Assembly: GCF_000400715.1 (NCBI RefSeq)
Contig: NZ_KE007347.1
Location: 124,001-188,000 of the forward strand
From: Acinetobacter genomosp. 15BJ
GTDB taxonomy: Bacteria; Pseudomonadota; Gammaproteobacteria; Pseudomonadales; Moraxellaceae
DNA length: 64,000 nt
Reading direction: 5' to 3'
Positions within the stretch are counted from its first letter, which is position 1. Each line of letters begins with the position of its first letter. This document shows positions 36,818 to 46,775 of this stretch, one piece after another. The notes beneath the pieces are model-generated. The model searched no databases. It worked only from the letters and a program-made list of their open reading frames with translations, and was not told the origin of the DNA. Both the position numbers and the translations under genes were made by a program.

Positions 36818-37836
36818 GTATTGCGAGCAATGGTCAAGAAAAGAAATTGGGAACTTTCTTATCAGTTCTAAAATATCTTATTGGAGGGTTTCTGCTTTCC
36901 ATTTTCTATGCTTTTTTTAGCTCAGCACATGCTGCTTGTACTCTGACGGGTTCAACGTCAAATACTTATACATATACAGCGGCAACAATTAACAGTGATG
37001 CAACGATTACTTATACCGGAACCATCCGTTGTACGAATACTGGAAGTGCTGCTCAAACATCACAGTATATGTGTATGAAAACAGTATTTACGGGGAATAC
37101 CACATCAAATAATAGTGTTTCATTACCGTATACAGTAACTGCAACTGTAGGTGGGGCTGGTTCTTCTACTACTAATCAGACCTCTAATGTTTGGTATGGG
37201 CCAGTGAATACGGTGGCAACGAATAACATTTTGAATTATTCAGTGAGCATTAAGGTTCCAGCTCAGTCAGGTTCATTAACCGCTTATCCTATAGGTACTT
37301 ATACGGGTTCGGTGCAGTTTTTTTGGGATATGCAGGGAAATGCCAGTAGTCGATGTGAAGGCGATAGTGGTGGAGGCTGGGATTCGGGCAATACCACCAT
37401 AACGGCGAATTATGTTGTACCAAGTTTATGTCAATTGAATTCAACATCTAATGTTGAGTTTGGCAATATTAATGATATTGGTACGACTAGCCGCGATTAC
37501 ACCGCTCAAGGTGCAATTAATACAACCTGTAATTATGGAACCCCCTATAGTATTTATTTGGGAGATGGGAATAATCGTATTGCTGGTGGTTTTAGGCGTA
37601 TGACAAATGGTAGCAGTCAATATATTCCATATCAGCTTTACCAGAATGCATCATATAGTACGGTATGGGATGCTACAGGTGGTGTAACAGCTGTGGGAGG
37701 CTCTGGTGGCGTATCTAAAACAGGAACAGGTAGTGCCCAAAGTACCTTGGTTTACGGGAGGATTCCTCAAGGAACTGTTATTTCAAGTACGCCGGGTAAT
37801 TACTCGGATACAGTAGTGGTTACTGTTACGTACTAA
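36808..37836 (+). CDS. archaic pilus tip adhesin, two SCPU domains
   Basis: A 342-residue CsuE-like protein. A long N-terminal region ends in a signal peptide (LIGGFLLSIFYAFFSSAHA), then two domains: residues about 45-200 (ACTLTGSTSN onward) and an SCPU domain from about 205 (SLCQLNSTSNVEFGNI) to the closing VVVTVTY. In Csu pili the two-domain CsuE sits at the tip and binds surfaces through hydrophobic loops. It starts inside the usher gene, which points to coupled translation. Confidence 0.87.
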   Translation: MSISIASNGQEKKLGTFLSVLKYLIGGFLLSIFYAFFSSAHAACTLTGSTSNTYTYTAATINSDATITYTGTIRCTNTGSAAQTSQYMCMKTVFTGNTTSNNSVSLPYTVTATVGGAGSSTTNQTSNVWYGPVNTVATNNILNYSVSIKVPAQSGSLTAYPIGTYTGSVQFFWDMQGNASSRCEGDSGGGWDSGNTTITANYVVPSLCQLNSTSNVEFGNINDIGTTSRDYTAQGAINTTCNYGTPYSIYLGDGNNRIAGGFRRMTNGSSQYIPYQLYQNASYSTVWDATGGVTAVGGSGGVSKTGTGSAQSTLVYGRIPQGTVISSTPGNYSDTVVVTVTY

Positions 37837-37866
37837 AATTAATTCAATCTTTAAGTGTGAAGTTTT

Positions 37867-37894
37867 AAACAGGCTAAAACACGGCCTGTTTATT
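37867..37894 (+). terminator. terminator of the pilus operon
   Basis: Stem AAACAGGC / GCCTGTTT with a 9-base loop followed by ATTTTTT, 30 bases after the tip gene. Confidence 0.8.
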
Positions 37895-38061
37895 TTTTGG
37901 TGAGTAGTAGTCAACGTTTTGATAACTTTAGATGAGCTTGAGTATCGTGGGCGTAGTGCTGTTGCAGTATAAAAAGCTTTCTTCTTTTTGATAATACAAT
38001 TTAAAAAGATATACGAAGGAATTATTTTTAGATTTTTAATATTCTGTTTTAGTTCGTAAAT

Positions 38062-38097
38062 AAAAAAAGCCCTTATCGAAAGATAAGGGCTTTTTTT
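38062..38097. terminator. terminator of tRNA-Gly (also faces the pilus operon)
   Basis: Long stem AAAAAAAGCCCTTATC with its complement around GAAA; 5 bases after the tRNA 3' end on the minus strand. Confidence 0.92.
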
Positions 38098-38102
38098 GAA
38101 TC

Positions 38103-38178
38103 TGGAGCGGGAAAGGAGACTCGAACTCCCGACCCCAACCTTGGCAAGGTTATGCTCTACCAACTGAGCTATTCCCGC
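38103..38178 (-). tRNA. tRNA-Gly (anticodon GCC)
   Basis: 76 bases folding as a cloverleaf: acceptor GCGGGAA/TTCCCGC, D arm with AGCTCAGTTGGTAGAGC, anticodon loop TTGCCAA giving GCC, T arm GGGAGTTCGAGTCTCCT, discriminator T and an encoded CCA. It lies 62 bases downstream of cysS on the same strand and may be co-transcribed. Confidence 0.98.
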
Positions 38179-38240
38179 AATAGGACGCATTATAGAGAGT
38201 TTCATTCAAGTGTCAACTCTTTATAATGCTGAGTGCTGAA

Positions 38241-39662
38241 TTAATCAGCACGTCGCCAGATTGTACCTTGACGCGTATCTTCCAAAACCACACCTTGATC
38301 CAATAAAGACTGGCGAATGCCATCGGCTTGAGCAAAGTCTTTGGCTTTTTTCGCATCAACACGCTGTTGAATAAAATCTTCAATTTCAGCATCGGAAAGG
38401 GTAAGTGCTTCCTGACCAATATCTGATTTGAGGAATTCATCCACATCATGTTGAACTAAACCAAGAATTTCAGTTAAGTGGCGTAAGGTCGAGTAAAGAA
38501 CAGCGGCTTGCTCTGCTTGTTCATCTTTCACCGCACGGTTTAGTTCTTTATTGAGTTCAAAAAGTACCGCCATTGCTTCAGCAGTATTAAAGTCATCACA
38601 CATGGCATTGTTAAAACGTTCAACAAAGTTTTGCTCTAAGGTCTCAACAGTTGTTTGACCATACACCTGTTGATAGGCTTTAAATGAATGATAAAAACGG
38701 CTCAGTGCAGTTTTTGCTTCTTTTAAGGCAACATCAGAGAAGTTGACAGGGCTACGGTAATGCGAAGACACGATGAAGTAGCGAATCACCTCTGGGTGGA
38801 ATTTCTCCATCACATCGCGAATGGTAAAGAAATTGCCTAAAGATTTAGACATTTTCTCGCCGTCGACATTGATGAAACCAACATGCATCCAATAATTTAC
38901 ATATTGTTCACCCGTTGATGCTTCACTTTGTGCGATTTCATTTTCATGATGAGGGAACATCAGATCTGAACCGCCGCCATGAATATCGAAATGATTGCCT
39001 AGGCAGCAGGTCGACATTGCAGAACATTCAATATGCCAACCTGGGCGGCCATTGCCCCAAGGTGAAGCCCAAGCAGGTTCATTTGCTTTAGCATGTTTCC
39101 ACAATACAAAGTCAAAGGGATGTTTCTTTTCAACTTCGACATCCACACGCTCAGAAGCACCTGCTTGCATGTCATCCAATTTACGACCAGATAGGCGGCC
39201 ATATTTATCGAATTTGGTCACTTCAAAATAGACATCGCCATTGGCAGCAGGATAAGCAGCGCCTTTATCAACCAGTGTATTGATCATGTTTTGCATTTGA
39301 TCAATATATTCAGTTGCTTTTGGTGCTTCATCTGGTGCAGCACAGCCTAGGTTTGCTGCATCTTCGTTCATTGCATCAATAAAGCGTGCGGTGAGCTGTT
39401 GAATGCTTTCACCATTTTCATTGGCACGTGCAATGATTTTGTCATCAATGTCGGTAATGTTGCGAATATAGCGAACTTTCCAACCTTGGCTGCGTAGAAA
39501 GCGAATGATGTAGTCGAATGCAACCATAACCCGAGCGTGCCCAATATGACAGTAATCGTAAACCGTCATACCACAGACATACATATCGATTTGACCTTCT
39601 TTGCGTGGGACAAATTCAACTTTTTTACGTTGCTCAGAGTTATATAGAACAAAAGGTTGCAT
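38241..39662 (-). CDS. cysS: cysteinyl-tRNA synthetase
   Basis: Class I synthetase, 473 residues. CHIGHARVM is the HIGH motif, KMSKSLGNF the KMSKS motif, and the zinc ligands include [13 protein letters not shown] and HIECSAMS. The ATG at 39662 gives the standard MQPFVLYNS; an in-frame TTG four codons earlier is less likely. Confidence 0.98.
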   Translation of the reverse strand: MQPFVLYNSEQRKKVEFVPRKEGQIDMYVCGMTVYDYCHIGHARVMVAFDYIIRFLRSQGWKVRYIRNITDIDDKIIARANENGESIQQLTARFIDAMNEDAANLGCAAPDEAPKATEYIDQMQNMINTLVDKGAAYPAANGDVYFEVTKFDKYGRLSGRKLDDMQAGASERVDVEVEKKHPFDFVLWKHAKANEPAWASPWGNGRPGWHIECSAMSTCCLGNHFDIHGGGSDLMFPHHENEIAQSEASTGEQYVNYWMHVGFINVDGEKMSKSLGNFFTIRDVMEKFHPEVIRYFIVSSHYRSPVNFSDVALKEAKTALSRFYHSFKAYQQVYGQTTVETLEQNFVERFNNAMCDDFNTAEAMAVLFELNKELNRAVKDEQAEQAAVLYSTLRHLTEILGLVQHDVDEFLKSDIGQEALTLSDAEIEDFIQQRVDAKKAKDFAQADGIRQSLLDQGVVLEDTRQGTIWRRAD

Positions 39663-39768
39663 AAGGGTTTTCAAACACTCTACAAAAATCGTTATTCATC
39701 ATAACGTATGCACCATATTTCATAAAGTTATCAGCAGAAAAAAGATGGCTTTCATTTGCAATCTTTCT

Positions 39769-41172
39769 TTATTTAAAACCAATTTGACTTGTCGTTCGAA
39801 GTTGAGCTTTTTTTGCGAAATAATAAATCACAGCCGTTGCCAGAATACCGACCAACCAAGAGATATCAATACCCCCTAACATGGTCGCGATGTGACCTGT
39901 GTAAACTTTACTATGAATAAATGGAAGTTGTAGTAACACGCCCATGATATAACAGCCAATGCCGATAAGGTTCCACCGACCATATTTCCCATCTGGATCA
40001 TATAAGGCGTCAACATCACATTCTTCTTTAGAGATGAAATAGTAGTCTACGAGGTTAATTGCACTCCAAGGAATGAAGAAGGTGAGTAAGAACAGAATGA
40101 ATGCTTTAAAGCTGTTTAAAAATGTGTGTTCACCAGCAATTGCGATGATTGTAGAAATGGCGACCATTGCAAGTACAATACCTAAACGCGTCATTCTTGA
40201 TATTTGATAGTGCGGTTTGAAGCTATTCCAAATGGTTGCAATACACATGAAGCATCCATAAGCATTCAGCGTGGAGAGTGTGACCTTACCAAAGGCGATA
40301 CTGAAATATAAAAAAGTAATGATCAGTGCGACGGCATTCATCTCCACGACATATTGCACCTCATTTCCGACAAAGCTGCCTTGTGAAATCTGTGCAATCA
40401 ATACACCCAAGGTCATGGAAATTTGCGAACTGAGGAGTGAGCCTAAACCAACAGCCAAAAAGACACGGGTGGAGGAGGTGTTTGATGGTAGGTATCTGGA
40501 ATAATCTGCAACATAAGGACCGAATGAAATTTGCCAAGAAGCAGAAAGCGAAATTGCCAATAAAAATGAGGACCAGCTAAACTTTTGAACGGCAATTAAT
40601 TCTGAAAAATCTGAATGGGTTAAAATTTGAGTCAAAATAATGATAAAGGCAACTATGCCAATAACGCTTGCAACTTTTCCCACCCAGTGGATTAAGCGAT
40701 AACCAATGGTGGCAAAGATCACAATAAACGCCGCATAGATTAAAATTCCAGTGCTATTGCTGACATTGATGAGCTGTGCGATCGCTTTACCTGCGAGGAC
40801 TTCACCAGTGGCAGTAAATCCGATGTACATTAAGCAAACTAAGAAAATCGGAATGCAGGCACCATATACGCCAAATTGAACGCGGCTTGAAATCATTTGT
40901 GGGAGGCCAAGCTTTGGACCCTGCGCTGCATGTAAAGCCATCACAATGGCACCGAAGCATTGCCCAACCAATAAACCAATAATCGACCAAAATACATCGC
41001 CACCGAGTACAACAGTCAAAGCACCTGTAACGATTGCTGTGATCTGTAAATTAGCACCAAACCACAGCGTAAATTGGCCGAAAATACTGCCATGTCTTTC
41101 GTGTTCTGGAATAAAATCAATACTGCGATTTTCAATAAATTGATGTTTTTCTTTCCCATCCAATGAGGTCAT
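39769..41172 (-). CDS. NCS1-family cytosine/purine/allantoin-type permease
   Basis: A 467-residue carrier with about twelve membrane segments of the nucleobase:cation symporter-1 family: GSIFGQFTLWFGANLQITAI near the start, the QCFGAIVMALHAAQGPKLGLPQM segment around residue 70-95 and SWQISFGPYVADYSRYLP in the middle. It is CodB-like, but no deaminase or hydrolase gene is adjacent, so the substrate is not fixed. A perfect palindrome lies 83 bases upstream. Confidence 0.88.
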   Translation of the reverse strand: MTSLDGKEKHQFIENRSIDFIPEHERHGSIFGQFTLWFGANLQITAIVTGALTVVLGGDVFWSIIGLLVGQCFGAIVMALHAAQGPKLGLPQMISSRVQFGVYGACIPIFLVCLMYIGFTATGEVLAGKAIAQLINVSNSTGILIYAAFIVIFATIGYRLIHWVGKVASVIGIVAFIIILTQILTHSDFSELIAVQKFSWSSFLLAISLSASWQISFGPYVADYSRYLPSNTSSTRVFLAVGLGSLLSSQISMTLGVLIAQISQGSFVGNEVQYVVEMNAVALIITFLYFSIAFGKVTLSTLNAYGCFMCIATIWNSFKPHYQISRMTRLGIVLAMVAISTIIAIAGEHTFLNSFKAFILFLLTFFIPWSAINLVDYYFISKEECDVDALYDPDGKYGRWNLIGIGCYIMGVLLQLPFIHSKVYTGHIATMLGGIDISWLVGILATAVIYYFAKKAQLRTTSQIGFK

Positions 41173-41253
41173 TTTTTACTCCGTATCCTTGAAGTACTTA
41201 TCATCATAAAAAATACCTAATTGGTGCTTAGGTATAGTCATGTATTGTCTTAT

Positions 41254-41271
41254 TTGTATATGTATATACAA
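41254..41271. promoter_or_regulatory. palindromic operator candidate before the NCS1 permease
   Basis: TTGTATAT and ATATACAA flank a GT, a perfect 8-base-arm palindrome 82-99 bases upstream of the permease start; the form is typical of GntR-type sites. The remainder of the 376-base gap to kdsD must also hold the kdsD operon promoter, for which I see only a TAGAAT near 41473. Confidence 0.5.
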
Positions 41272-41548
41272 CTCGGGTTAATAATAAGCAAGTTTTTCCT
41301 GTAAAGTGATAGAAGGGATGTTCGATTAAGAATGAATGTACATATGCCTAACTAAATTGGGATTCAAAATATGGGTATATAGCCCAAATATAATGAGTCC
41401 TATTTCATACTTCATCTCTCCATTTTTCATGAAAACTTATACATTTAGAAACGTGTATGATTAGCAGATATGCTAGAATCGCAACCATTCTTTTGATTAA
41501 AATCATCTACCATCAGGTGGATAGAGTATTATTTTGAGTCAAACTCAT

Positions 41549-42526
41549 ATGTCACACACCATAGATTTCCAAAAAAGCGCATTAGAAACGTTGCGTGTCG
41601 AACAACAAGCCATAGACGTCTTAACTGCGCAAATTGATGAACGCTTCGATATTGCATGCGAAATCCTTTTGCAATGCCAAGGACGTGTTGTTGTAACGGG
41701 TATGGGTAAGTCAGGTCATGTCGGTCGTAAAATGGCGGCTACCTTTGCATCGACTGGAACACCATCTTTCTTTATGCATCCAGGTGAAGCAGGCCATGGT
41801 GATCTAGGAATGTTAGTTCGTGGTGATGTATTGATTGCAATTTCTAACTCGGGTAAGAGTGATGAAATCATGATGTTAATGCCTTTAATCAAGCATTTAG
41901 CTGTGCCTTTAATTACCATTAGCCGGGATAATAAAGGGCCAATGCCTCAAAATGCAGATGTTGCATTGACATTAGGTTTAGCTGATGAGGCTTGTCCTTT
42001 AGGCTTAGCGCCAACATCAAGCACCACAGCAACATTAGTTTTGGGTGATGCATTAGCAGTTGCGCTACTAGAAGCACGTGGTTTTACTGCAGATGATTTT
42101 GCTCGTTCACATCCAGCTGGAGCCCTAGGTAAACGTTTGCTTTTGCATGTGAAGCATTTGATGCATACAGGTTCAGAATTACCAAAGGTTCGCCCAGATA
42201 CACCAATGAATAAAGTGTTATATGAAATTTCTGATAAGCGTCTGGGTTTAACCACGATTGTCGATGAAAATGATACCTTATTGGGTATTTTTACCGATGG
42301 TGATTTACGTCGCATGATTGACCAGCAACAAGGCTTTGATGTGAACTTAGCTGTTTCTGAAGTCATGACTAAAAATCCACTAACGATTTCTCAAGAAGCG
42401 CGTGCGGTGAAAGCTTTAGAAAAAATGCATGACAGAAAAGTGAATCAATTTGTAGTTGTTGATGATGCCAATAAAGTTATTGGTGTGATTAGTATGCATG
42501 ACCTCATTCAGGCAGGAGTAAATTAA
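41549..42526 (+). CDS. kdsD: D-arabinose 5-phosphate isomerase
   Basis: Converts ribulose 5-phosphate to arabinose 5-phosphate for Kdo synthesis. The 325-residue protein has an N-terminal SIS domain (VVVTGMGKSGHVGRKMAATF) and two CBS domains (VLYEISDKRLGLTTIVDE and VKALEKMHDRKVNQFVV). I prefer the ATG at 41549 (MSHTIDFQ), which aligns with E. coli KdsD and has GAGT upstream; a TTG five codons earlier is the alternative. First gene of kdsD-kdsC-lptC-lptA-lptB. Confidence 0.95.
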   Translation: MSHTIDFQKSALETLRVEQQAIDVLTAQIDERFDIACEILLQCQGRVVVTGMGKSGHVGRKMAATFASTGTPSFFMHPGEAGHGDLGMLVRGDVLIAISNSGKSDEIMMLMPLIKHLAVPLITISRDNKGPMPQNADVALTLGLADEACPLGLAPTSSTTATLVLGDALAVALLEARGFTADDFARSHPAGALGKRLLLHVKHLMHTGSELPKVRPDTPMNKVLYEISDKRLGLTTIVDENDTLLGIFTDGDLRRMIDQQQGFDVNLAVSEVMTKNPLTISQEARAVKALEKMHDRKVNQFVVVDDANKVIGVISMHDLIQAGVN

Positions 42527-42529
42527 GCC

Positions 42530-43069
42530 ATGGCATCTTATGCTTTACAAGAACAAGCACGTCATTTAAAAGCACTGGTACTTGATGTGGATGGGATTTT
42601 AAGCGATGGCTTTGTTACATTAACCAATTCAGGTGATGAGATTAAATCATTTGATATCCGTGATGGCTTGGGAATGAAGCTGGTTCAACAAGCGGGTATG
42701 AAAGTCATTATTATCACAGGTCGAAAAAGTCAGATTGTTGAAAAACGTATGTCTGATCTTGGTGTTGATCTCGTCTTTCAAGGGCGTGAGGACAAGGGGC
42801 TAGCACTGCGTGAAGCTTGTGCTCAATTGAATCTATTGCCTGAAGATTGTATTTATATGGGTGATGACTGGCCTGATCTATCTGCATTTGCTATCGCCGG
42901 TATGAAAGTTACTGTGCCCAATGGACATGAAGAAGTACGTCGTCGTGCTAATTTAGTGACCCAAGCGATGGGTGGTCGTGGTGCTGTACGAGAAGTATGC
43001 GATATGTTGTTGATGGCAAAAGGTGTTTACCAAGAACTGCTTGAAAAATATCTTGCTGTACCACATTAA
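42530..43069 (+). CDS. kdsC: Kdo-8-phosphate phosphatase
   Basis: HAD-family phosphatase that releases Kdo. 179 residues with the catalytic DVDGILSDG (nucleophile Asp), IITGRKS and the acidic MGDDWPDL. It starts 3 bases after kdsD. Confidence 0.96.
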   Translation: MASYALQEQARHLKALVLDVDGILSDGFVTLTNSGDEIKSFDIRDGLGMKLVQQAGMKVIIITGRKSQIVEKRMSDLGVDLVFQGREDKGLALREACAQLNLLPEDCIYMGDDWPDLSAFAIAGMKVTVPNGHEEVRRRANLVTQAMGGRGAVREVCDMLLMAKGVYQELLEKYLAVPH

Positions 43070-43108
43070 TATAGTGTTGATTCGCTCAAAGGTTAGGTAA
43101 CCCTGTTT

Positions 43109-43660
43109 ATGGATACCAAAGTTTTATATGTTGTTGCTGTTGTCGTCGCTTCTATAAGTGGTGGCTATTACTACTACAGCGGCAAAGCAAAAAAGTTGGA
43201 TGTTGATTCAGCCAAGAATATGACTTATTCAGCTCAAGGTGTTCATTTAACTCAAACTGACGAGCAGGGCAATTTGTATATGCGAGCTGAAGTTAAACAG
43301 CTACAGCAGAATATGCAACAAAAAACCTCTCAGCTTGATCAATTGAATGCGGTGATGTACAAACAGGGCAAACCTGATGCAACATTCTATGCAAAACAAG
43401 CAAATGGCTATGATGATAATAGTAAAGTCATTTTGCTTGGAGATGTTGTTGCAACGAAATTGTCCGATCAGGGTAACAAATTGGAGTTTCATACGGATGA
43501 ACTCACGGGTTATCCAAAAACAAGAGAGCTTGAAACACAGCATCAGGTGATAGTTCAATCACCATCTGCTGAATTTGTGAGTCAGGGTCTCAAGGCTAAT
43601 TTAAATAATGGTCAATATGAGTTTTATAAAATTCGAGGAAAGTATGCGCCAAGTTCTTAA
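43109..43660 (+). CDS. lptC: LPS export protein LptC
   Basis: Inner-membrane-anchored periplasmic member of the LPS transport bridge. 183 residues: one N-terminal helix (VLYVVAVVVASISGGYYYY), then an LptC beta-jellyroll (YMRAEVKQLQQN, GDVVATKL, ELTGYPKTREL). Its end overlaps the lptA start by 17 bases. Confidence 0.93.
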   Translation: MDTKVLYVVAVVVASISGGYYYYSGKAKKLDVDSAKNMTYSAQGVHLTQTDEQGNLYMRAEVKQLQQNMQQKTSQLDQLNAVMYKQGKPDATFYAKQANGYDDNSKVILLGDVVATKLSDQGNKLEFHTDELTGYPKTRELETQHQVIVQSPSAEFVSQGLKANLNNGQYEFYKIRGKYAPSS

Positions 43661-44192
43661 TTCCAAATCTCGTTTTACTTTCCTTAAACAACTAAGTTGT
43701 GTTGCTGTTGTTGCACTTTCTTCAGCAGCTAGTTTTGCTTTGCCATCGGATCGTAACCAACAGCTTTCTTTGGTTGCGGATCGTGCAACCTATAATGATA
43801 AAACAGGTATAACGACCTATACTGGCAATGTTGTGATCGAACAAGGCACAATGAAGCTTCAGGCTGACTCGATTGTGGCAAATTTAAATAGTAAAAAAGA
43901 GATTCAAATTATCACAGCGAAAGGGCAGCCAGCAAAATTTCAGCAACAAATGGATGCGAATAAGGGTTTAGCTCGCGGCGAAGCACAAACCATCGTCTAT
44001 AACGCTGATACGGGTATTCTTACCTTAACTGGTAAGGCTTATCTGTTGCAGGATGGCTCAAGTATTCGTGGTAATAGCTTAAAATACAGCATGAACAAAG
44101 GTGATGTTGAAGCACAAGGTTCTTCAAGCAATCGTGTGCAAATTATTATTCCACCTTCAAGTTCAAAAAGTTTTCCAGGGGCGCGTGATTAA
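43644..44192 (+). CDS. lptA: LPS transport periplasmic protein LptA
   Basis: Periplasmic bridge protein, 182 residues: signal peptide ending ALSSAASFA, then the OstA-like jellyroll ([21 protein letters not shown]). The ATG at 43644 follows GAGGAAAGT inside the lptC gene; an in-frame start 12 codons earlier has no support. Stop and the lptB start overlap as TAATG. Confidence 0.93.
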   Translation: MRQVLNSKSRFTFLKQLSCVAVVALSSAASFALPSDRNQQLSLVADRATYNDKTGITTYTGNVVIEQGTMKLQADSIVANLNSKKEIQIITAKGQPAKFQQQMDANKGLARGEAQTIVYNADTGILTLTGKAYLLQDGSSIRGNSLKYSMNKGDVEAQGSSSNRVQIIIPPSSSKSFPGARD

Positions 44193-44938
44193 TGGAACAA
44201 TCGGTGCAACAACCGCAAACGCTTTGTATTAAGCACTTAGCCAAAAACTACAGTAAACGTTGGGTGGTAAAAGATGTGTCTTTTACCATGCAAAGCGGAC
44301 AGATTGTGGGTTTGCTTGGACCGAATGGTGCTGGTAAAACTACAAGCTTCTACATGGTCGTTGGTCTAGTTCGTATGGACAAAGGCGAGATTCATTTAGA
44401 TAACCTTGATTTGTCTGATCTTGCGATGCATGAGCGTGCGCGAAAGGGCATTGGTTATTTGCCTCAAGAGGCTTCGATCTTTAGAAAGTTGACGATTGCT
44501 GAAAACATTATGGCAATTTTAGAAACGCGTAAAGATTTGAATAAGCAACAACGTCAGCAACGCCTCAATGAATTATTAAATGATTTTAAAATCAATCATA
44601 TTAAGGATTCATTGGGGATGAGTGTGTCTGGTGGTGAGCGTCGCCGTGCTGAAATTGCACGTGCTTTGGCTGCCGATCCTAAGTTTATGCTTCTAGATGA
44701 ACCATTTGCTGGTGTCGACCCAATTTCTGTTGGTGATATTAAAGATATTATCCAGACACTTAAAGATCGTGGGATTGGTGTTCTGATTACGGATCATAAC
44801 GTACGTGAGACTTTAGCAATTTGTGAGAAAGCTTATATCGTAAGTGAAGGCTCAGTGATTGCCGAGGGTACACCACAAGAAATTCTAGATAACGAGCAAG
44901 TGCGTAAAGTATATTTAGGTGATGATTTCGTCGTTTAA
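44192..44938 (+). CDS. lptB: LPS export ABC ATPase LptB
   Basis: ATPase that powers LPS extraction by LptFG. 248 residues with Walker [17 protein letters not shown] signature [16 protein letters not shown], Walker [13 protein letters not shown] and the switch His in [10 protein letters not shown]. Last gene of the operon. Confidence 0.97.
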   Translation: MEQSVQQPQTLCIKHLAKNYSKRWVVKDVSFTMQSGQIVGLLGPNGAGKTTSFYMVVGLVRMDKGEIHLDNLDLSDLAMHERARKGIGYLPQEASIFRKLTIAENIMAILETRKDLNKQQRQQRLNELLNDFKINHIKDSLGMSVSGGERRRAEIARALAADPKFMLLDEPFAGVDPISVGDIKDIIQTLKDRGIGVLITDHNVRETLAICEKAYIVSEGSVIAEGTPQEILDNEQVRKVYLGDDFVV

Positions 44939-44956
44939 ATCGTCCAATTATCACTT

Positions 44957-44986
44957 TTAAAAAAGAACCGTTAGGTTCTTTTTTTT
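44957..44986 (+). terminator. terminator of the kds-lpt operon
   Basis: Stem AAAAAGAACC / GGTTCTTTTT, loop GTTA. Confidence 0.9.
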
Positions 44987-45284
44987 GGGATAAATAAAAT
45001 AATAAATGGTTAAATATTGAGTTGTTGATGAAGCGGTGGATGATATTTTAGACTAATTAATTGATAAATATATATTTTACATATTCCATTACACTGGCAT
45101 AATCTATTAAAATGTGAACTGTTTTACAAAAATATACATATATCTTGCGATGAAATTATGTGCGGAACGTAGTGTTTTTTATAAAAAAATGCTTAAAATG
45201 AAAATGCTGAAATGATAACAATACGAAAAAAATATGAACTTGCACAACGATATAAAAGTGAATAATGGATCATGGAAAAAAAGT
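44987..45284. other. upstream region of the type I secretion operon
   Basis: About 300 AT-rich bases with no gene that I credit. It should hold the promoter of the secretion operon. An ATG at 45234 is in frame with the TolC-like gene but lacks a ribosome site and precedes the signal peptide by 17 codons. Confidence 0.45.
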
Positions 45285-46775
45285 ATGGATTTTAAGTGGT
45301 TACTTTATGTAGCAACATTATCTGTGCCAATGACACATGCAACAACTCCAAGTGAGCAGTATCACACTTTAAAGAACAATATTTCTAAGCTTTTTGTCCC
45401 AAAAAGTAGTGATGAGTTTAAAGTGGCACAAATGCAGAAATTAAGTAATTTTTCTGTTGATGCTTCGTTGGGGAGTGATTTGCCTGTGGTTGGATCAGGT
45501 CGTCCTTAAGTCGATACGGTTCCAACTGCTTTCTGGCAGAATCAGCGAAAAGTACTGAAAGATGCGGTACAGATTGCAGTACAGCGGAACCCTGAAATCT
45601 CACAAGGAATTTCGTCATTAGCTTCACAAAATGCCAATATTGATGTTGCCAAATCGGGCTACTATCCACAGATAGGTGGTGGGGTCAGCACAGGTGACTT
45701 AGGTAAAAAAAGTACTCGAGGTCAACAGTTGCTCACTTTAAGTGCTGCACAAATGCTTTATGACTTCGGTAAAGTTAAATCCGGTGTTGATGTCGAAAAA
45801 GCCAAAGTTGTCGTTGGACAAGCGAATGTTCTAGTTAAAATTGATGATATTTCATTAGATGTTGCGCAAACAATTGTTAATATTCAGCGTTATCAAAAAC
45901 TCATCCAAATTGCGAATCAGCAGATTGCTGGAATTAAGCGTATCCAAGAGATGGCAAATCTGCGTGCCAATGCGGGAATTAGTAGTCAGGCTGATCCCAT
46001 ACAGGCCCAATCCTATTTGCAATCCGCTCAATCAGCGATGATTGCGCAACAATCTTTGCTGAGTCAATATCAGCAGCATTTGTATACCTTATTAGGTTTT
46101 GATACACGAAATGTACAATGGACTATTTCAGAAGATTTTGTAACACAATCAGATTTATATGCTGCACCACAGTTCAATACCATTCCACAAATGATTGCAG
46201 CTCAGGCTGGAATTGAGGTCGCCCGTAATCAAAAATTACAGACACAGATCAGTAATTATCCGACACTATCTGTAAAAGGAGAACTGAGTCAAGCTTTACA
46301 TGGTAGGAACCCTGGAAATGATAAAGAGGGTGGGTTCGATAGTGCGATCATGTTTGAAGCCAGTAGCCAGTTCTATCAAGGTGGGGCAACTTCCTCGAAA
46401 ACTCGTGCGGCAAGTTTTGCTGAAGAGGCAGCGAAAGCACAAGTCAATGCTGTGTATTTAAAAGTGTTGGATCAGATTCGAACCAGCAGAGAACAAATTG
46501 AAAATAAACAGCGTCAGATGCAGGTTTTAGCAGGACAACAAGCAACAACAATACGAACAAGAGAACTTTATCAAGAACAATATAAGTTGGGAACACGGAC
46601 TCTGGTTGATCTGTTAAATGCAGAACAGGCGATTCATAGTGCGAATTCAGAGGCAGAAACGGCACGTTATGACATTTACAGCAGTATTGCTCAATATATT
46701 GCTGCGACAGGACGTTCTCGCCAAGCCTATGACCTCAATAATATAAAAATCCAAGGATTTGAGGTACAACCATGA
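45285..46775 (+). pseudogene. TolC/LapE-like type I secretion outer-membrane protein, interrupted by in-frame TAA
   Basis: A TolC-family frame of about 496 codons with a TAA at 45507-45509. Before it: signal peptide (FKWLLYVATLSVPMTHA) and the start of the mature protein ending VVGSGRP. After it, in the same frame, the TolC family continues (WQNQRKVLKDAVQIAVQRNP, DVAKSGYYPQIGGG, then helices to GQQATTIRTRELYQEQYKLG and LNAEQAIHSANSEAETARYD). A single base change such as TAA to CAA would restore it. The 3' part has no signal peptide of its own. It overlaps the ABC gene by ATGA. Sequencing error or read-through are the alternatives to true loss. Confidence 0.87.

Noticed and set aside
38103..38178. 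tRNA-Gly as an integration site of a mobile element
   Set aside because: No integrase or repeated 3' tRNA end is next to it; both flanks are core genes.
45729..46775. Independent gene starting after the stop in the TolC-like frame
   Set aside because: It would begin at TTG without a ribosome site or signal peptide, in the same frame as the upstream part.
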